Shown: positions 10,531 through 20,469 of the stretch, piece by piece | How positions within the stretch are numbered: position 1 is the first letter of the stretch | Layout: the number at the start of each line of letters is the position of its first letter | Assembly (NCBI GenBank): GCA_014529385.2 | Contig: CM043960.1 | Coordinates: 123,408,543 to 123,472,542 of the forward strand | Reading direction: 5' to 3' | Length of the DNA stretch: 64,000 nucleotides | Source of the DNA: Adiantum capillus-veneris | Taxonomy: Eukaryota > Streptophyta > Polypodiopsida > Polypodiales > Pteridaceae | Program-made: the position numbers and the translations under genes | The notes under the pieces: generated by a model | Databases searched by the model: none | Told to the model about the DNA's origin: nothing | Seen by the model: only the letters and a program-made list of their open reading frames with translations

Positions 10531-13187
10531 TGAGGCGGTCCGGGGCGGGCAACAAGAAGAGTGGCCTCTAGACACCCTTCAAGGCTCCCGTGCTGCTCAA
10601 TGGGGCTGGGGCACAACACAACACAAACCAAAACAACAAACCCACCGCCAAATCCCAACTACACAAGGGGCACCACCTAGTTTAGAGAGCGAACTAGGAC
10701 GCAAAAGAGGAGAATCGTTAGAGCAACCCACAAACAAGCAAGGAATTTACACTAACCCTAACACCAATGGAATACTCTCACACACTAAAACACGAGAGAG
10801 AGAGAGAGAGAGAGAGATAGTGCTCGGGCTGCTTTGAAACGTATCGGCGATGATCAAGCAAACACAACTATATATTTAAGAAAGAGAGAGAAAGGGGGAG
10901 GGGGTGCTTGTTGCATTAATACCTTCTTACAAATCTGTCATGACAAATCAAAGTGAGATTAGTACTTGTTCAACATAGCTTGCGTAAATTTCACCACAAC
11001 ACATCACTAGAAAAGCCACCCCAATCACTGTCTTAAAGCCAGGGGAGTCCTCTCCACCCTGTCGCCCTCTTACAGTATGTGGGATTTATGGCTAGATTGA
11101 TGACAACACCAGAGACAAGCTATCAAGAACTTAAAAAAAAACCAAGACACTTACGCATCATTGTTGTCCATTACTTCACGTTGGAAGGGAGACAAAATAT
11201 CCAAGATTAGTCCAAATCCACCCTCCTTGATTCAGCGAATGTTGGGCTTACACTAGTAGGAGAAATGATAGATTTCCTACTCTCAATTGAATGATCACTC
11301 TCTCTCTTACAATGGCATAGATTTCCCTTGCTAATCTCCTATTACAACACATGCACATGCATAAGACAATGAGCTTCCACTCAAGAGCTCCTTCTAGAGA
11401 GGTTGAGCTTGGCTTCTCAAGCTATAGCATAGTGCTCTTGCTTATGGCTTCCCCCCTTTTATGCTAGCTACACCCTCCTTTTATAGTAATTTTGAAGGCT
11501 AGGGTTACTCCTCTAACCATGGTTGGGTTAGATTTTCAGCAATTTATCTAATTTCTTTTGCTTGGAATTATCAAGAAGTTGGTGGGGAAAGAGAGAGGAG
11601 AGAAATGGAGGTGATAGGACTTTTCATAGTGGGTTAGTGTTAGTAGAGTTAGTATTAATTTACAAATGGAATTGAATATTTACAATGGGAGTATCCATGT
11701 AGGATACAAATAAGGAAGAAAAACTCTTAAGAGGTAAGAAAAGGTGGATTTCTTACAAGGTTGATGCTCCAAGTGTCTTGAGTAGGGCCAATTTTGACGC
11801 TTGTTGACGGTCCACTAGCTTTGACGGTATATTTTTTCTCCACTCTTGACCTTCCTTGAGAGACAAGGTAATTGAAGCTGAGTAATCAACCACCATGATG
11901 CTATCTTTTAAGAGAAGAGGCTGAATTTTGTGGTTTTTTTGATAGATATGGGTAATTTGGAGGAGGAAAAATGAGACTAGGTGGTCAATTTTGGAATGGA
12001 ATTGTGTGTGGGAGGTATGAGTTCACCATGGTTTCTCTTATTCTTCAAGGTTGAGGAGAAGGTGAGTAGTGTGCAGAGAGGAGTGGTGAGAGAGATGGGG
12101 ATGATGAGTGGAGAAGTGTGTGTGAAAGAGGAAAATGATAAAGTGGAAGAGAGAGTGTGGCTGCATAGCATGGGAAAACTGGGGTCAACTAAAAAAATCA
12201 TAGCTCACAGCTGGTAGCTCCAAAAATCATGAAAAACTTTGGGGTGATTATTCAGAGCGTGGGCTACATTTTCTCTTTTGACCACCGCTCCAAATTCGGA
12301 GTGGAGATAGGTGCCAAAATTCTCACCAAAAAGCCTTTTTTTAATGCCTGCAAAAGTCTTTTAGTGGTCCCCTCCTTTGTTGAATTTGTACAATGCATCC
12401 AAGAGTGAGCCCCTCCTTTGTCATATTATAATACAAAGCATTCAAGTTGCCCTTGACCCATTCATGGAGGAGGATTATTGGTGAAATAAGAAATATATAC
12501 ATGGTGGGACTAGTGTATGGACTATTCATGGACTTTAGCTCAATGAGCACATGGTGTTAGAATAATGAGTAAAAATAATAATAAAAATATGGAGGAGTTA
12601 TGGATATGGAAAGATATTGGAATCATATGATATGGTCCCTCCTTGAATTATTTTGGGTGAAAGAGGAAAAGGTATGCAAGTAAATAATATAATAAAAGTA
12701 ACCAATGAATAGAAATCAATTTTTTGTTTTCACGAGGGTGAGGGTGAAAATGTGGGAGTGATTTGTATAAAGGAAAAATATGAGGTTAGAGTATGTACAT
12801 ATTGGCAAAAATATATATATATATAATTATGGTGTAAGAGGATGAAAGAAGGTATACATAGGTTTAATAAAACACATACCTAAGTAGAAATATTTAAATA
12901 AAATACCAAAATAATTATTAAAAATCCCTATATTTAGGCCATATATACAATGAAATATTTACACACAAAGAGGCCATAATATACTTTTATTTTTTTTATT
13001 TTTTTTTGGCTCACCTAGCCCAGTGACTAGCTAGCTGAGGGTTTTTAAGAAGATATGGGAAAAGTCCCGTGACTCACGCACGCCTATGTACAGTGAAATG
13101 GTAGGGATAGCCACAGTGTTTGGGTGATTTTGGTAGGGTGAGGTAACTCACTGTGGCAATTACAAAGAGCCGAAAAAACGGCTATCA
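10531..13187 (-). repeat. GypT 3' LTR (2657 bp)
   Basis: Plus strand begins TGAGGCGGTCC and ends GGCTATCA at 13187. It matches 20159-22858 almost base for base. Visible differences include GGG/GGA near 10603, CGGCGATG/CGGCAATG near 10850, and shorter (GA)n (10795-10816) and (TA)n (12813-12824) runs. A TATA-like box (CTATAAAAGGAGGG on the minus strand) lies near 11468-11486. Short frames inside (for example 11981-12217) recur in both LTRs and look non-coding. Confidence 0.9.
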
Positions 13188-13206
13188 TTAGCCCTCCCCC
13201 TGGATG
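13188..13206 (-). other. GypT polypurine tract
   Basis: The element strand reads CCAGGGGGAGGGCTAA immediately before the 3' LTR start TGATAGCC. A purine-rich run in this position primes plus-strand DNA. Confidence 0.75.
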
Positions 13207-13215
13207 ATGGTATAT

Positions 13216-15630
13216 TCATGTACCATCATAGAGCATCTTTTCCAAAGAGAGTGCTTCAGAGTCCTTGACGAGATCTTCATTGTTTGGCCCCTCATAATTT
13301 TGGCTGGAGTTACACTCATGCTTCATGTAACAATACTTACATGAGACAGCGGCCTTTGGACAGATCTTTGGTAGATCCTTTGGTAGAAGGCGACTCAAAT
13401 AGGGCTTCAAGCGATACCCGTTTACCTTCCTGGAGAGCTCTTTACCATTCAAGTCCATAAGCTGATAGTAGCTAGAATTGAAAGCCTTCTTGACTATGTA
13501 TGGCCCTTGCCATCTAGTTTCAAACTTGGCATCAAAACGATTGTCAAGTCGATTGTCATACCTTAGCACAAGCTCTCCTTCCTTGATGCCTTTGTCCTTC
13601 AGTTTCTTGTCGTGCGTTTCTTTCGCTTGTGTGGCTTTCCTCTTGTAGCACTCGTATGCTGCTTATCTTTTCCACTCAAGCTCCACTAACGTAAGAAGTC
13701 GATCCATCCATACCTCTTGATCATCTTGTGCTGATTTGCCATGAAGTCGCATTGTTGGAATGTTTAGCTCAATTGGCTGTAAAGCCTCTTGACCATAGAC
13801 CAAGTGAAATGGTGTGAACTCCGTGGCTTCCCTATATGTGGTTCGATACGCCCACAAGGCACCATCCAAGAAGTCATCCCATAATTTTGTCTTGTTTTGC
13901 ACCATCTTTCTAATGATTCCTGCAATGACACCATTAGCCTTCTCCACCAAACCATTTGACTGTGGGTAGTATGGTGTGCTATGACGATGTAGAATGTGAA
14001 GCTCTTCACAAACTTCTGTGAGCAATCCTTTTCTAAACCCTGGACCATTATCAGAAAAAATCTCCAAAGGTGTGCCAAATCTACAACAAATGTGAGTGTA
14101 GACGAATTTGCTTACTGTCTTCTCATTTACCTTTGCCACACTTTGTGCTTCCACCCACCTAGTCATATAGTCTACAGCCACTAGAATGTAGAGTTTACCA
14201 TTTTTTGTCCTAGGCAGAGGACCCATAGCATCAATGCCCCACTTTTCAAAGGGTCCATTTGCAAGCACTATTTGCCTCGGGCCATGCACCAACCTTCTAT
14301 TTCCATTTATCTGACAAGTGTGACAGCTTTTACACCAATGTTGAACATCCACATGCAAACTTGGCCAAACATACCCCGAAAGCAAAATCTTCTTCACAGT
14401 TAATTCTTGGGCAAAATGACCACCACATGCCTCTTCATGCAAACCTTTTAGAATGGCTGGAATTTCCTTGATAGTTGGTACTCGTCTGCACACTTGATCC
14501 TTCCCTCTTTGATAGAGGGAGCCTTCTAGGAAGAGATATACGCTTGCCTTCTTCATGAGTCTCCTCTTCTGAGCTTTTGTGAAGTCTGGTTGAAACTCAC
14601 CCTCCAAAATGTAGCCAATGATGGGAGCCAATGACTCCAATCCCTGGTACCTCGGTTGCTTCACAGCAGCCGCCACCATGATGACCTGCACTTCTTTCTT
14701 TACACATGCAACGGCTTGTTGTGCAAGTAAATCAGCATCTTCATTCTGTTTCCTAGGAATATGATATAGTTGCACTTCTTCAAATTGATTAAACAATCTA
14801 CGAATGGCATGAACTTTTGTCCGTAAGCTCTCATTCTTGCATGCCCAAATGCCTAAAATCTGTTTAACAATGAGAAGTGCATCTCCCTTTACCATGAGGC
14901 GTTGTATCCCTTGGCCAATGCACATCTTCAAACCATGAAGTAGAGTGTCATATTCTGCTTCATTGTTGCTAGCTGAACTTGGTAGATTGAACTTCTCTTT
15001 CATGACCACCTCTCCACTTGGGTTGAGCAACACTAGCCCTCCCCCTGCTTTTCCTGTGGCTCGACGAAAAGCTCCATCAAAGAACAAAGTAAAAGCATTA
15101 GGAATACTTTTTGGTGGTGGCAATGGTAGGGTCTTTACTTCAGGCACCTTAATCTCCTTTTCGTGCACCCTATAAGTGAGAATCCTTGCCAATTGTGCAC
15201 GCACACTATCTTCTACCTTGAAAGAGTATTGAAACTCTTGCAACTCCATAATCCACTTTGAGATCCTAGTACTAAGATTCATTTGAGATGACACCCAAGG
15301 GAACAAATTTTCTGCAGTGAGAATTACAAAAGGTTTTGGTAGCAGGTAGGATCTAAACTTTCTCACCGCAAACATGAGAGAAAGCATCATGAGTTCTGCT
15401 TCTGTGTAGTCTCTCTCCAAAGCATTCATGACCCTACTAGCAAAGTAGATGGGTCGCATCCTTGTACTGTGGGGATCTTGTTGTAGGCAACACAGCACCA
15501 ATTGTTTCTTTCCCAACACTAGAGCTAACAAAGAATGTGTACTCCCAACAAGGAGGCATGAGTGTTGGTAGCTCTGACAAAATGACTTTAATGTTACAAA
15601 AGTACTCTTCAAGCTCATCAGACCATGCAA
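13216..15630 (-). pseudogene. GypT pol part 2: RNase H, second RNase H, integrase
   Basis: The 655-codon frame 15630-13663 holds the end of the first RNase H (IYFASRVMNALERDYTEAE, residues 62-80). A second, archaeal-type RNase H spans residues 180-305, with D185, E226, D250 and D300 in FFDGAF, NNEAEY, VKGDA and NEDADLLA. The integrase has a zinc finger (H398, H405, C436, C439) and D467, D527, E563. A TAA at 13663-13665 stops it, but the same frame continues at once (AAYECYK...) to 13216, adding about 148 residues that contain FETRWQGPYIV. It is joined to part 1 by a frameshift near 15485. All catalytic residues are intact; only the stop and the shift break it. No chromodomain is seen. Confidence 0.88.
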
Positions 15631-18495
15631 ATTCTACTTGTTGTGTCAACTTTTGCAAAGGGTGAAGTAACTCCGAGGCTAAGTGAATGAAGCGTGACAT
15701 ATACTTCACCTTTTGAATGAATGAGATGACCTCCTTAAGACTCTTGGGTGATGGTAGCTCAATAAGAGCCTTTGCCTTCGAAGGATCCACTTCAATGCCT
15801 TTGTAAGAAACTTTATGACCAAGCAAGATTACTTCATCCTCACCTATATGGCACTTGTCGGGGTTGAGTTGACCTCCCATGTCGTAGAGCTTCTTTAAAC
15901 CTTCTTCTACCCTTTGTAGATGCAATGATTTTGAGCTATAAATACAGAAATCATCAATGAACACCCTAATTGACTTTCCAAAGAATGCTTGAAACACCAT
16001 ATTCATGAAACGTTGGAATGTTGCAGGAGCATTTGTCAGACCAAATGGCATGACTCTAAAAGCATAACAACCCCAAGGAGTGATAAAGGTCGTTTTCAAT
16101 TGATCCTCTAGTGCAATCCCTATTTGAAAGTAACCTGAGTAACCATCGCACACAATGTACTTCTCATGACCAGCTACCTCATTTAGTATCTCATCCTGGA
16201 ATGGGAGGGGAAAGTGATCTCTCTTTGTTGCCTCATTGAGGGGACGGTAATCTACACACACCCTCCACTTGCCGTTCTTCTTAGGAGTGACAACAACAGG
16301 AGAGACCCACTCTGAATTCTCCACTGGATAAATGAACCCTGCTGCTAGAAGATTTCTTACCTCCTTGAGTAAAGCCTGCTCCTTGATGACTCCTAGCCTT
16401 CGTAGCTTCTGAGCCTTAGGTGTGGCCTCTGGCTTCAACTCAATTTTGTGTTGAACAGCATCTACTCCACGCACATCGGTGTAGTCTTTAGCAAAAAGCC
16501 TAGGAAACTTCCTTCGCACACATTTGAACTCCTCTCTTTCATTCTTTGTAAGTGTTGTTGATAGCATACCTTCCAGCATCCCTTCATCTTGATCACCTTC
16601 GTTCTCTTGAGGACCTACCTCCTCCAAGCCATGACAAGAGGTCTCTTGGTTGCTTGGCTTAAACCTTACCCCCATGAATTCGATGGAAGACTCCTCTTCA
16701 GTAATGCTGCCGCTACTTTCTTCTTCTGAAGTGCTATCGGTCCAACCTTCTTCCGTCTCACTTTGAGATGATTCTTCATGGAGCTCCTCTTGGCGTTGCT
16801 CCTTCATGTCAAAGACAACCTTCTTGTGATTGTCATTCCTGCAAATTAGCTTTCCACTCTCCCAATCCTGCAAAGCTCGCATTTTCATTAGCCATGGTCT
16901 TCCTAGGATAAATGGGTAACCATTTCCCTTGGTAGACATGACATAGAAATCCACTGCCTTCTTAATGCCAAAGGCCTCCACAAAAACATTTTTACAAATG
17001 CCTACGCACCTAGCCTTGCTATTGTTTGCCATCTTGACCCTAATTTCAGGTGTCTCATGGATGTGCATGCCTAGTTTTTGCATGAGTCCCTCTGTCATGA
17101 TGCAAATTTGTGCACCCCCATCCACTAGACCTTTCCTAACCCATCTCCCTTTGATGTAACAGTCTAGCACCGGTGTAATGTCCTCATTCATTTCAGCTTG
17201 TGCAATTTTTACAACAGGCACACTCTCTTTTACCTTTCTCCTAGTGCTAACTGCCCTTGTTAAATCCCTCCTAACTTGTGGACATAATGCAAGAAATTGA
17301 GGCCATGAAATATCAGGACCCTTACCTCTCATGTCTTCCAACAAGTTGTACGGAGCCATACCATGTCCAAGAGGGAAGTCTTGGAGGTTGATACGACGTC
17401 GAGTCCTCTTGGTTTCCTTGGTTCCCTTTGCCTTCTTGCCTTGTCCATGGTCACTCTGTGATGTGACTCCTTCTTTCTCTTTACCTTTTCCTCGGCCACG
17501 CTTAATTCCATTGGCTTCCATGTCAACCTCATTTGAATTTGTCACCTCTACCACATGCACATTTGGATCTGGCAAAGGTGGAACTCCTTCAACCCCTTGT
17601 GGAGGTGGTCTTGGTCCATTTGGCCTTTGTAGAAGCCTTGGTTGTTGACCAGTTCCTTCACCTGCATTCATCACTGGGTAATTCAAGTTAGGCCTCCCTG
17701 GCTCCCCACGGGGCCAAGGACAATTATACATCCCATGTCCAGACTCTCCGCAATTCCAACATTGCAAGACTCTCCTAGGTCGTGGATCTCGCTCTTCAGA
17801 CTTCTTTGCTTGTCCCTTTGGACCTACAGCTTGTGCAAGGTGAATTGACAGGCTGCTTAAAGATTCATTTAACTTCTCAATTACTTCCGCCGTTACCTCA
17901 GGAAGCTCCCTCGATGTTGATGCTTGTGACTTACCTTTGGGTCTAAGACCTTCTATTGGAACCTCTCCCCTTAAGCACTTGAGTTTCCTATACTTCTCAG
18001 CAGCCCTAGTTTCAGCTGCATCAAAAGTAGCAGGTGCACCCGCCTCAACTTTTACCTTAAGCTCAGGAAAGAGTCCGGCTATGAACCTCTCCTTCTTTAA
18101 AAATTCTGCACCATCACCAGGGTTAGCAACATTTCGTAACCATAGAGCCCAAAGACGTAGAAACTCTTGCTTGTACAAGTAGTAGTCATCTAAGTCTTTT
18201 TGCTTATGAGAAACAATGTCTTGCCATAGTTTCTGAGTGTTTTGGGGATCAAAGAAGTATCTCTTAAAACGATTTAAAACTTCTGTGTAATTCCCCTTAA
18301 CTTCCTCAGGCAAAGAGTCAAACCAAGTACTAGCATCTTTCCTAAGGACCACCTCAAACATTTCTACACGTTCTTGATCGGTTACTATCCTCTTGATACG
18401 GCAAGACATCTTGAAATTTGCTAAAAATAATTCTGCATCCTCTCCGGCTCTCCAAAGAAAAGAGGATATCCAGACATTTGGCGTTGGCTCTCCAT
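15437..18495 (-). pseudogene. GypT gag-protease-reverse transcriptase
   Basis: The 990-codon frame from 18409 gives capsid (WFDSLPEEVKG, residues 29-39) and a CCHC knuckle C217-C220-H225-C230. A Lys/Arg-rich linker (300-340) follows. The protease site is LVDGGAQ at 427-433 (Asp-Gly-Gly instead of Asp-Ser/Thr-Gly) with ILGRPWL at 501. RT follows, with D755 in CDGYSGYFQI and FIDD at 817-820. The better gag start is ATG at 18495, but a 2-bp excess in a GA-rich run near 18441-18444 puts it out of frame with the rest. The frame ends at 15437 because of a 1-bp indel near 15485 inside RNase H. Two short indels are the only lesions I see. Confidence 0.88.
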
Positions 18496-18544
18496 TATTA
18501 TGAAAGATTACAACACGAGTTACAATAAGGGATACAATAGAGAT

Positions 18545-19003
18545 CTAGAACCACTCGCCTGCAAATGAAGAAGTGAGAAAATACCACTCTAGGTTTTCTT
18601 CTTCAGCTATCCAAGCTTCAATAAGGTCTCGATTTGTTTGATCAAAACAAAAGGGTAGACTATTGATGAGCTCTAAGAAGGGTTGAAATTCTTCAAAGCT
18701 AAGGCGATAAACAGAAATCTCTAGAACTTCCTTTTCTGGATCCAAAAGAGCAACCACGTCCCAAGTGATAAATTGCACTTGCTCTACAATTCCCAATGCA
18801 CAAGCGGTTTGTATAAAAACTAGATCTTCATGCTCGTCGAAGGCCGTGAGAAAGTAGCAATTGACTAGGAGCTCCTTTCCTTCGAGTTCCACACAGTCGG
18901 AGTGAGGCAACCTTCTCACAATTTCATAAAGAACATCCTCATCAAGTCCAATCAAGTTTGCAAGATTTAAAGACTCCACTTGTGCTACAAAATTCCTGGA
19001 CAA
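18545..19003 (-). CDS. GypT extra ORF B2, unknown, paralogue of B1
   Basis: About 152 codons directly upstream of gag, with no ATG at its head. It could be read from an upstream exon: TTTTTGTCCAG, a plausible splice acceptor, lies just ahead. Key segments are YEIVRRLPHSD, FIQTACALGIVEQVQF, RLSFEEFQPFLELINSLPF and DQTNRDLIEAWI. The same ordered motifs occur in B1 at 19050-19604 (VVRRLPHN, FIQLVCALRLVNRVKF, RLTFGEFFPHLHLINSLPF, GDRELFRACL), so the two arose by tandem duplication. The protein is acidic, with no membrane segment or known catalytic motif. The D..LYEIVRRLP segment loosely resembles an F-box start, which is only a suggestion. Conservation of the pair argues for selection at some time. 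Confidence 0.6.
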   Translation of the reverse strand: MSRNFVAQVESLNLANLIGLDEDVLYEIVRRLPHSDCVELEGKELLVNCYFLTAFDEHEDLVFIQTACALGIVEQVQFITWDVVALLDPEKEVLEISVYRLSFEEFQPFLELINSLPFCFDQTNRDLIEAWIAEEENLEWYFLTSSFAGEWF

Positions 19004-19049
19004 AAACTCCTTAGGATTATGGTTAAATCATTCAAAAGCATAAAGAGAT

Positions 19050-19604
19050 TTACAATGTCTCTATGAACAAAGTGTCATAGAAAGTAGAGAAGGATGAGAA
19101 TTTATACAAATTTGCAATCTTCTCTATGCTCTCTTTATTAAGACAAGCTCTGAATAGCTCCCTATCTCCTTTGTTGAAAGCGAAAGGAAGACTATTAATA
19201 AGATGCAAATGAGGGAAAAATTCACCAAATGTGAGTCTATGAAGCATGAACTCTGGCCGCAAGTTTCCTGAAGAGTCTTCCTCAATGGTGAAATGCACTC
19301 GCCAAACGCCAAATTTCACTCTATTTACCAATCTTAGGGCACACACTAGTTGGATGAATGCGCGGTCTTCCTTAGTGCCCAACAACAAGAGGAAAATGGA
19401 ATCAACGCGTAGGACCTTCCGTCTTAACTTCACCACCCTCTTGTTATGAGGGAGACGCCTTACTACTTGCTCCTGCAACTCAATTGGTAATAGAGCTAGA
19501 TCTCTAAGGATTGAACTTTCACTGCACACACATTCCCAGTTAGAACAAATGATCGTTTTTTTGTTTCTTGTAACAACTTGGACAAAGAAAAAACAAACAT
19601 ACAC
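19050..19604 (-). CDS. GypT extra ORF B1, unknown, paralogue of B2
   Basis: About 184 codons, again without an upstream ATG. A good splice acceptor (CTAAC branch-like word, then GTGTGTGCAG) lies near 19520-19545, just before the conserved part. Conserved segments shared with B2 are LPIELQEQVVRRLPHN, RAFIQLVCALRLVNRVKF, HRLTFGEFFPHLHLINSLPF and DRELFRACL. Compared with B2 it is more basic around KLRRKVLRVDS. LALLPIELQEQVVRRLP looks like the first helix of an F-box (LPxELxxxVxxRLP), but the remaining F-box positions are not convincing. It lies between the 5' LTR and gag, where Ogre-type elements also carry an extra ORF. Function unknown. Confidence 0.6.
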   Translation of the reverse strand: MYVCFFFVQVVTRNKKTIICSNWECVCSESSILRDLALLPIELQEQVVRRLPHNKRVVKLRRKVLRVDSIFLLLLGTKEDRAFIQLVCALRLVNRVKFGVWRVHFTIEEDSSGNLRPEFMLHRLTFGEFFPHLHLINSLPFAFNKGDRELFRACLNKESIEKIANLYKFSSFSTFYDTLFIETL

Positions 19605-19630
19605 ACTACTTTTTCGGGCTGCACTTCATT

Positions 19631-19849
19631 TTAAAATAAAATGAACACATGTACATCAAAAGAAGTGTGGTAGTTGATGAGAGGTAGAATGACAGGGTTT
19701 GGTGATGCAAGAATTTCTCCTGCTCTTTGGGCACCAAACATGAACACCATTCGTTGTTGAAAATGGATCTTTCTACTAATTGCAACGTTTATTCTAATGT
19801 GTGGAGTAAAATGAAAGGGAAAAACCTCTATTCCTGGGCCATTATCCAT
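19631..19849 (-). CDS. GypT extra ORF A2, small unknown, paralogue of A1
   Basis: 72 codons from ATG at 19849. It aligns without gaps to A1 over 63 residues, with about 27 identities by eye. Shared positions include P-F near the start, S.K..FQ, AS.NP.ILPLI.Y and DV..F.LF at the C-terminus, and both end at the same residue, Phe. The C-terminal third is hydrophobic. No known domain is recognised. It sits 21 nt after A1 and 26 nt before B1 on the element strand. Confidence 0.55.
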   Translation of the reverse strand: MDNGPGIEVFPFHFTPHIRINVAISRKIHFQQRMVFMFGAQRAGEILASPNPVILPLINYHTSFDVHVFILF

Positions 19850-19870
19850 GGCCTATGCATGTCCTAATGC

Positions 19871-20083
19871 TTAAAACAAAACAAAAATATAGACGTCCAA
19901 ACTAAGGTCGTACCTAATGAGAGGCAAAATAAAAGGATTTACTGAAGCGTTTATCTCGGCCAACCTAAGAGGACCTAAAATTCTACGAATGACACGTTGA
20001 AATTGCAACTTAGTACTAACAATTATGTGTACCTTTTGCCTTGCAATGGGAATGAAGGGATCATACAAAGCTTCGTGATTCAT
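19871..20083 (-). CDS. GypT extra ORF A1, small unknown, paralogue of A2
   Basis: 70 codons from ATG at 20083, the first ORF after the 5' LTR and PBS. It pairs with A2 in a gapless alignment, including NASVNPFILPLIRY against LASPNPVILPLINY and DVYIFVLF against DVHVFILF. The middle is basic (RVIRRILGPLR). Its place immediately behind the PBS makes it the first ATG-initiated frame on the presumed genomic RNA. It could also be the first exon of a spliced product with the B frames, since those lack ATGs. Function unknown. Confidence 0.55.
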   Translation of the reverse strand: MNHEALYDPFIPIARQKVHIIVSTKLQFQRVIRRILGPLRLAEINASVNPFILPLIRYDLSLDVYIFVLF

Positions 20084-20136
20084 GCAAACTACTTGACTAT
20101 GCTAAAGGTTGATTCTACACAAAAATACACAAGCCG

Positions 20137-20154
20137 TCCTCCGTGGGGGCACCA
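20137..20154 (-). other. GypT primer-binding site
   Basis: Four bases after the 5' LTR the element strand reads TGGTGCCCCCACGGAGG. The leading TGG fits a tRNA CCA end. I could not assign the tRNA from memory. Confidence 0.6.
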
Positions 20155-20158
20155 AAAT

Positions 20159-20417
20159 TGAGGCGGTCCGGGGCGGGCAACAAGAAGAGTGGCCTCTAGA
20201 CACCCTTCAAGGCTCCCGTGCTGCTCAATGGAGCTGGGGCACAACACAACACAAACCAAAATAACAAACCCACCGCCAAATCCCAACTACACAAGGGGCA
20301 CCACCTAGTTTAAGAGCGAACTAGGACGCAAAAGAGGAGAATCGTTAGAGAAACCCACAAACAAGCAAGGAATTTACACTAACCCTAACACCAATGGAAT
20401 ACTCTCACACACTAAAA

Positions 20418-20469
<52 letters not shown>

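Noticed and set aside
11977..12217. Paired 74-78 codon frames on both strands, found again at 21625-21865
   Set aside because: Repetition is explained by the GypT LTRs. The frames overlap each other on opposite strands and have no domain, so conservation comes from LTR identity and not selection.
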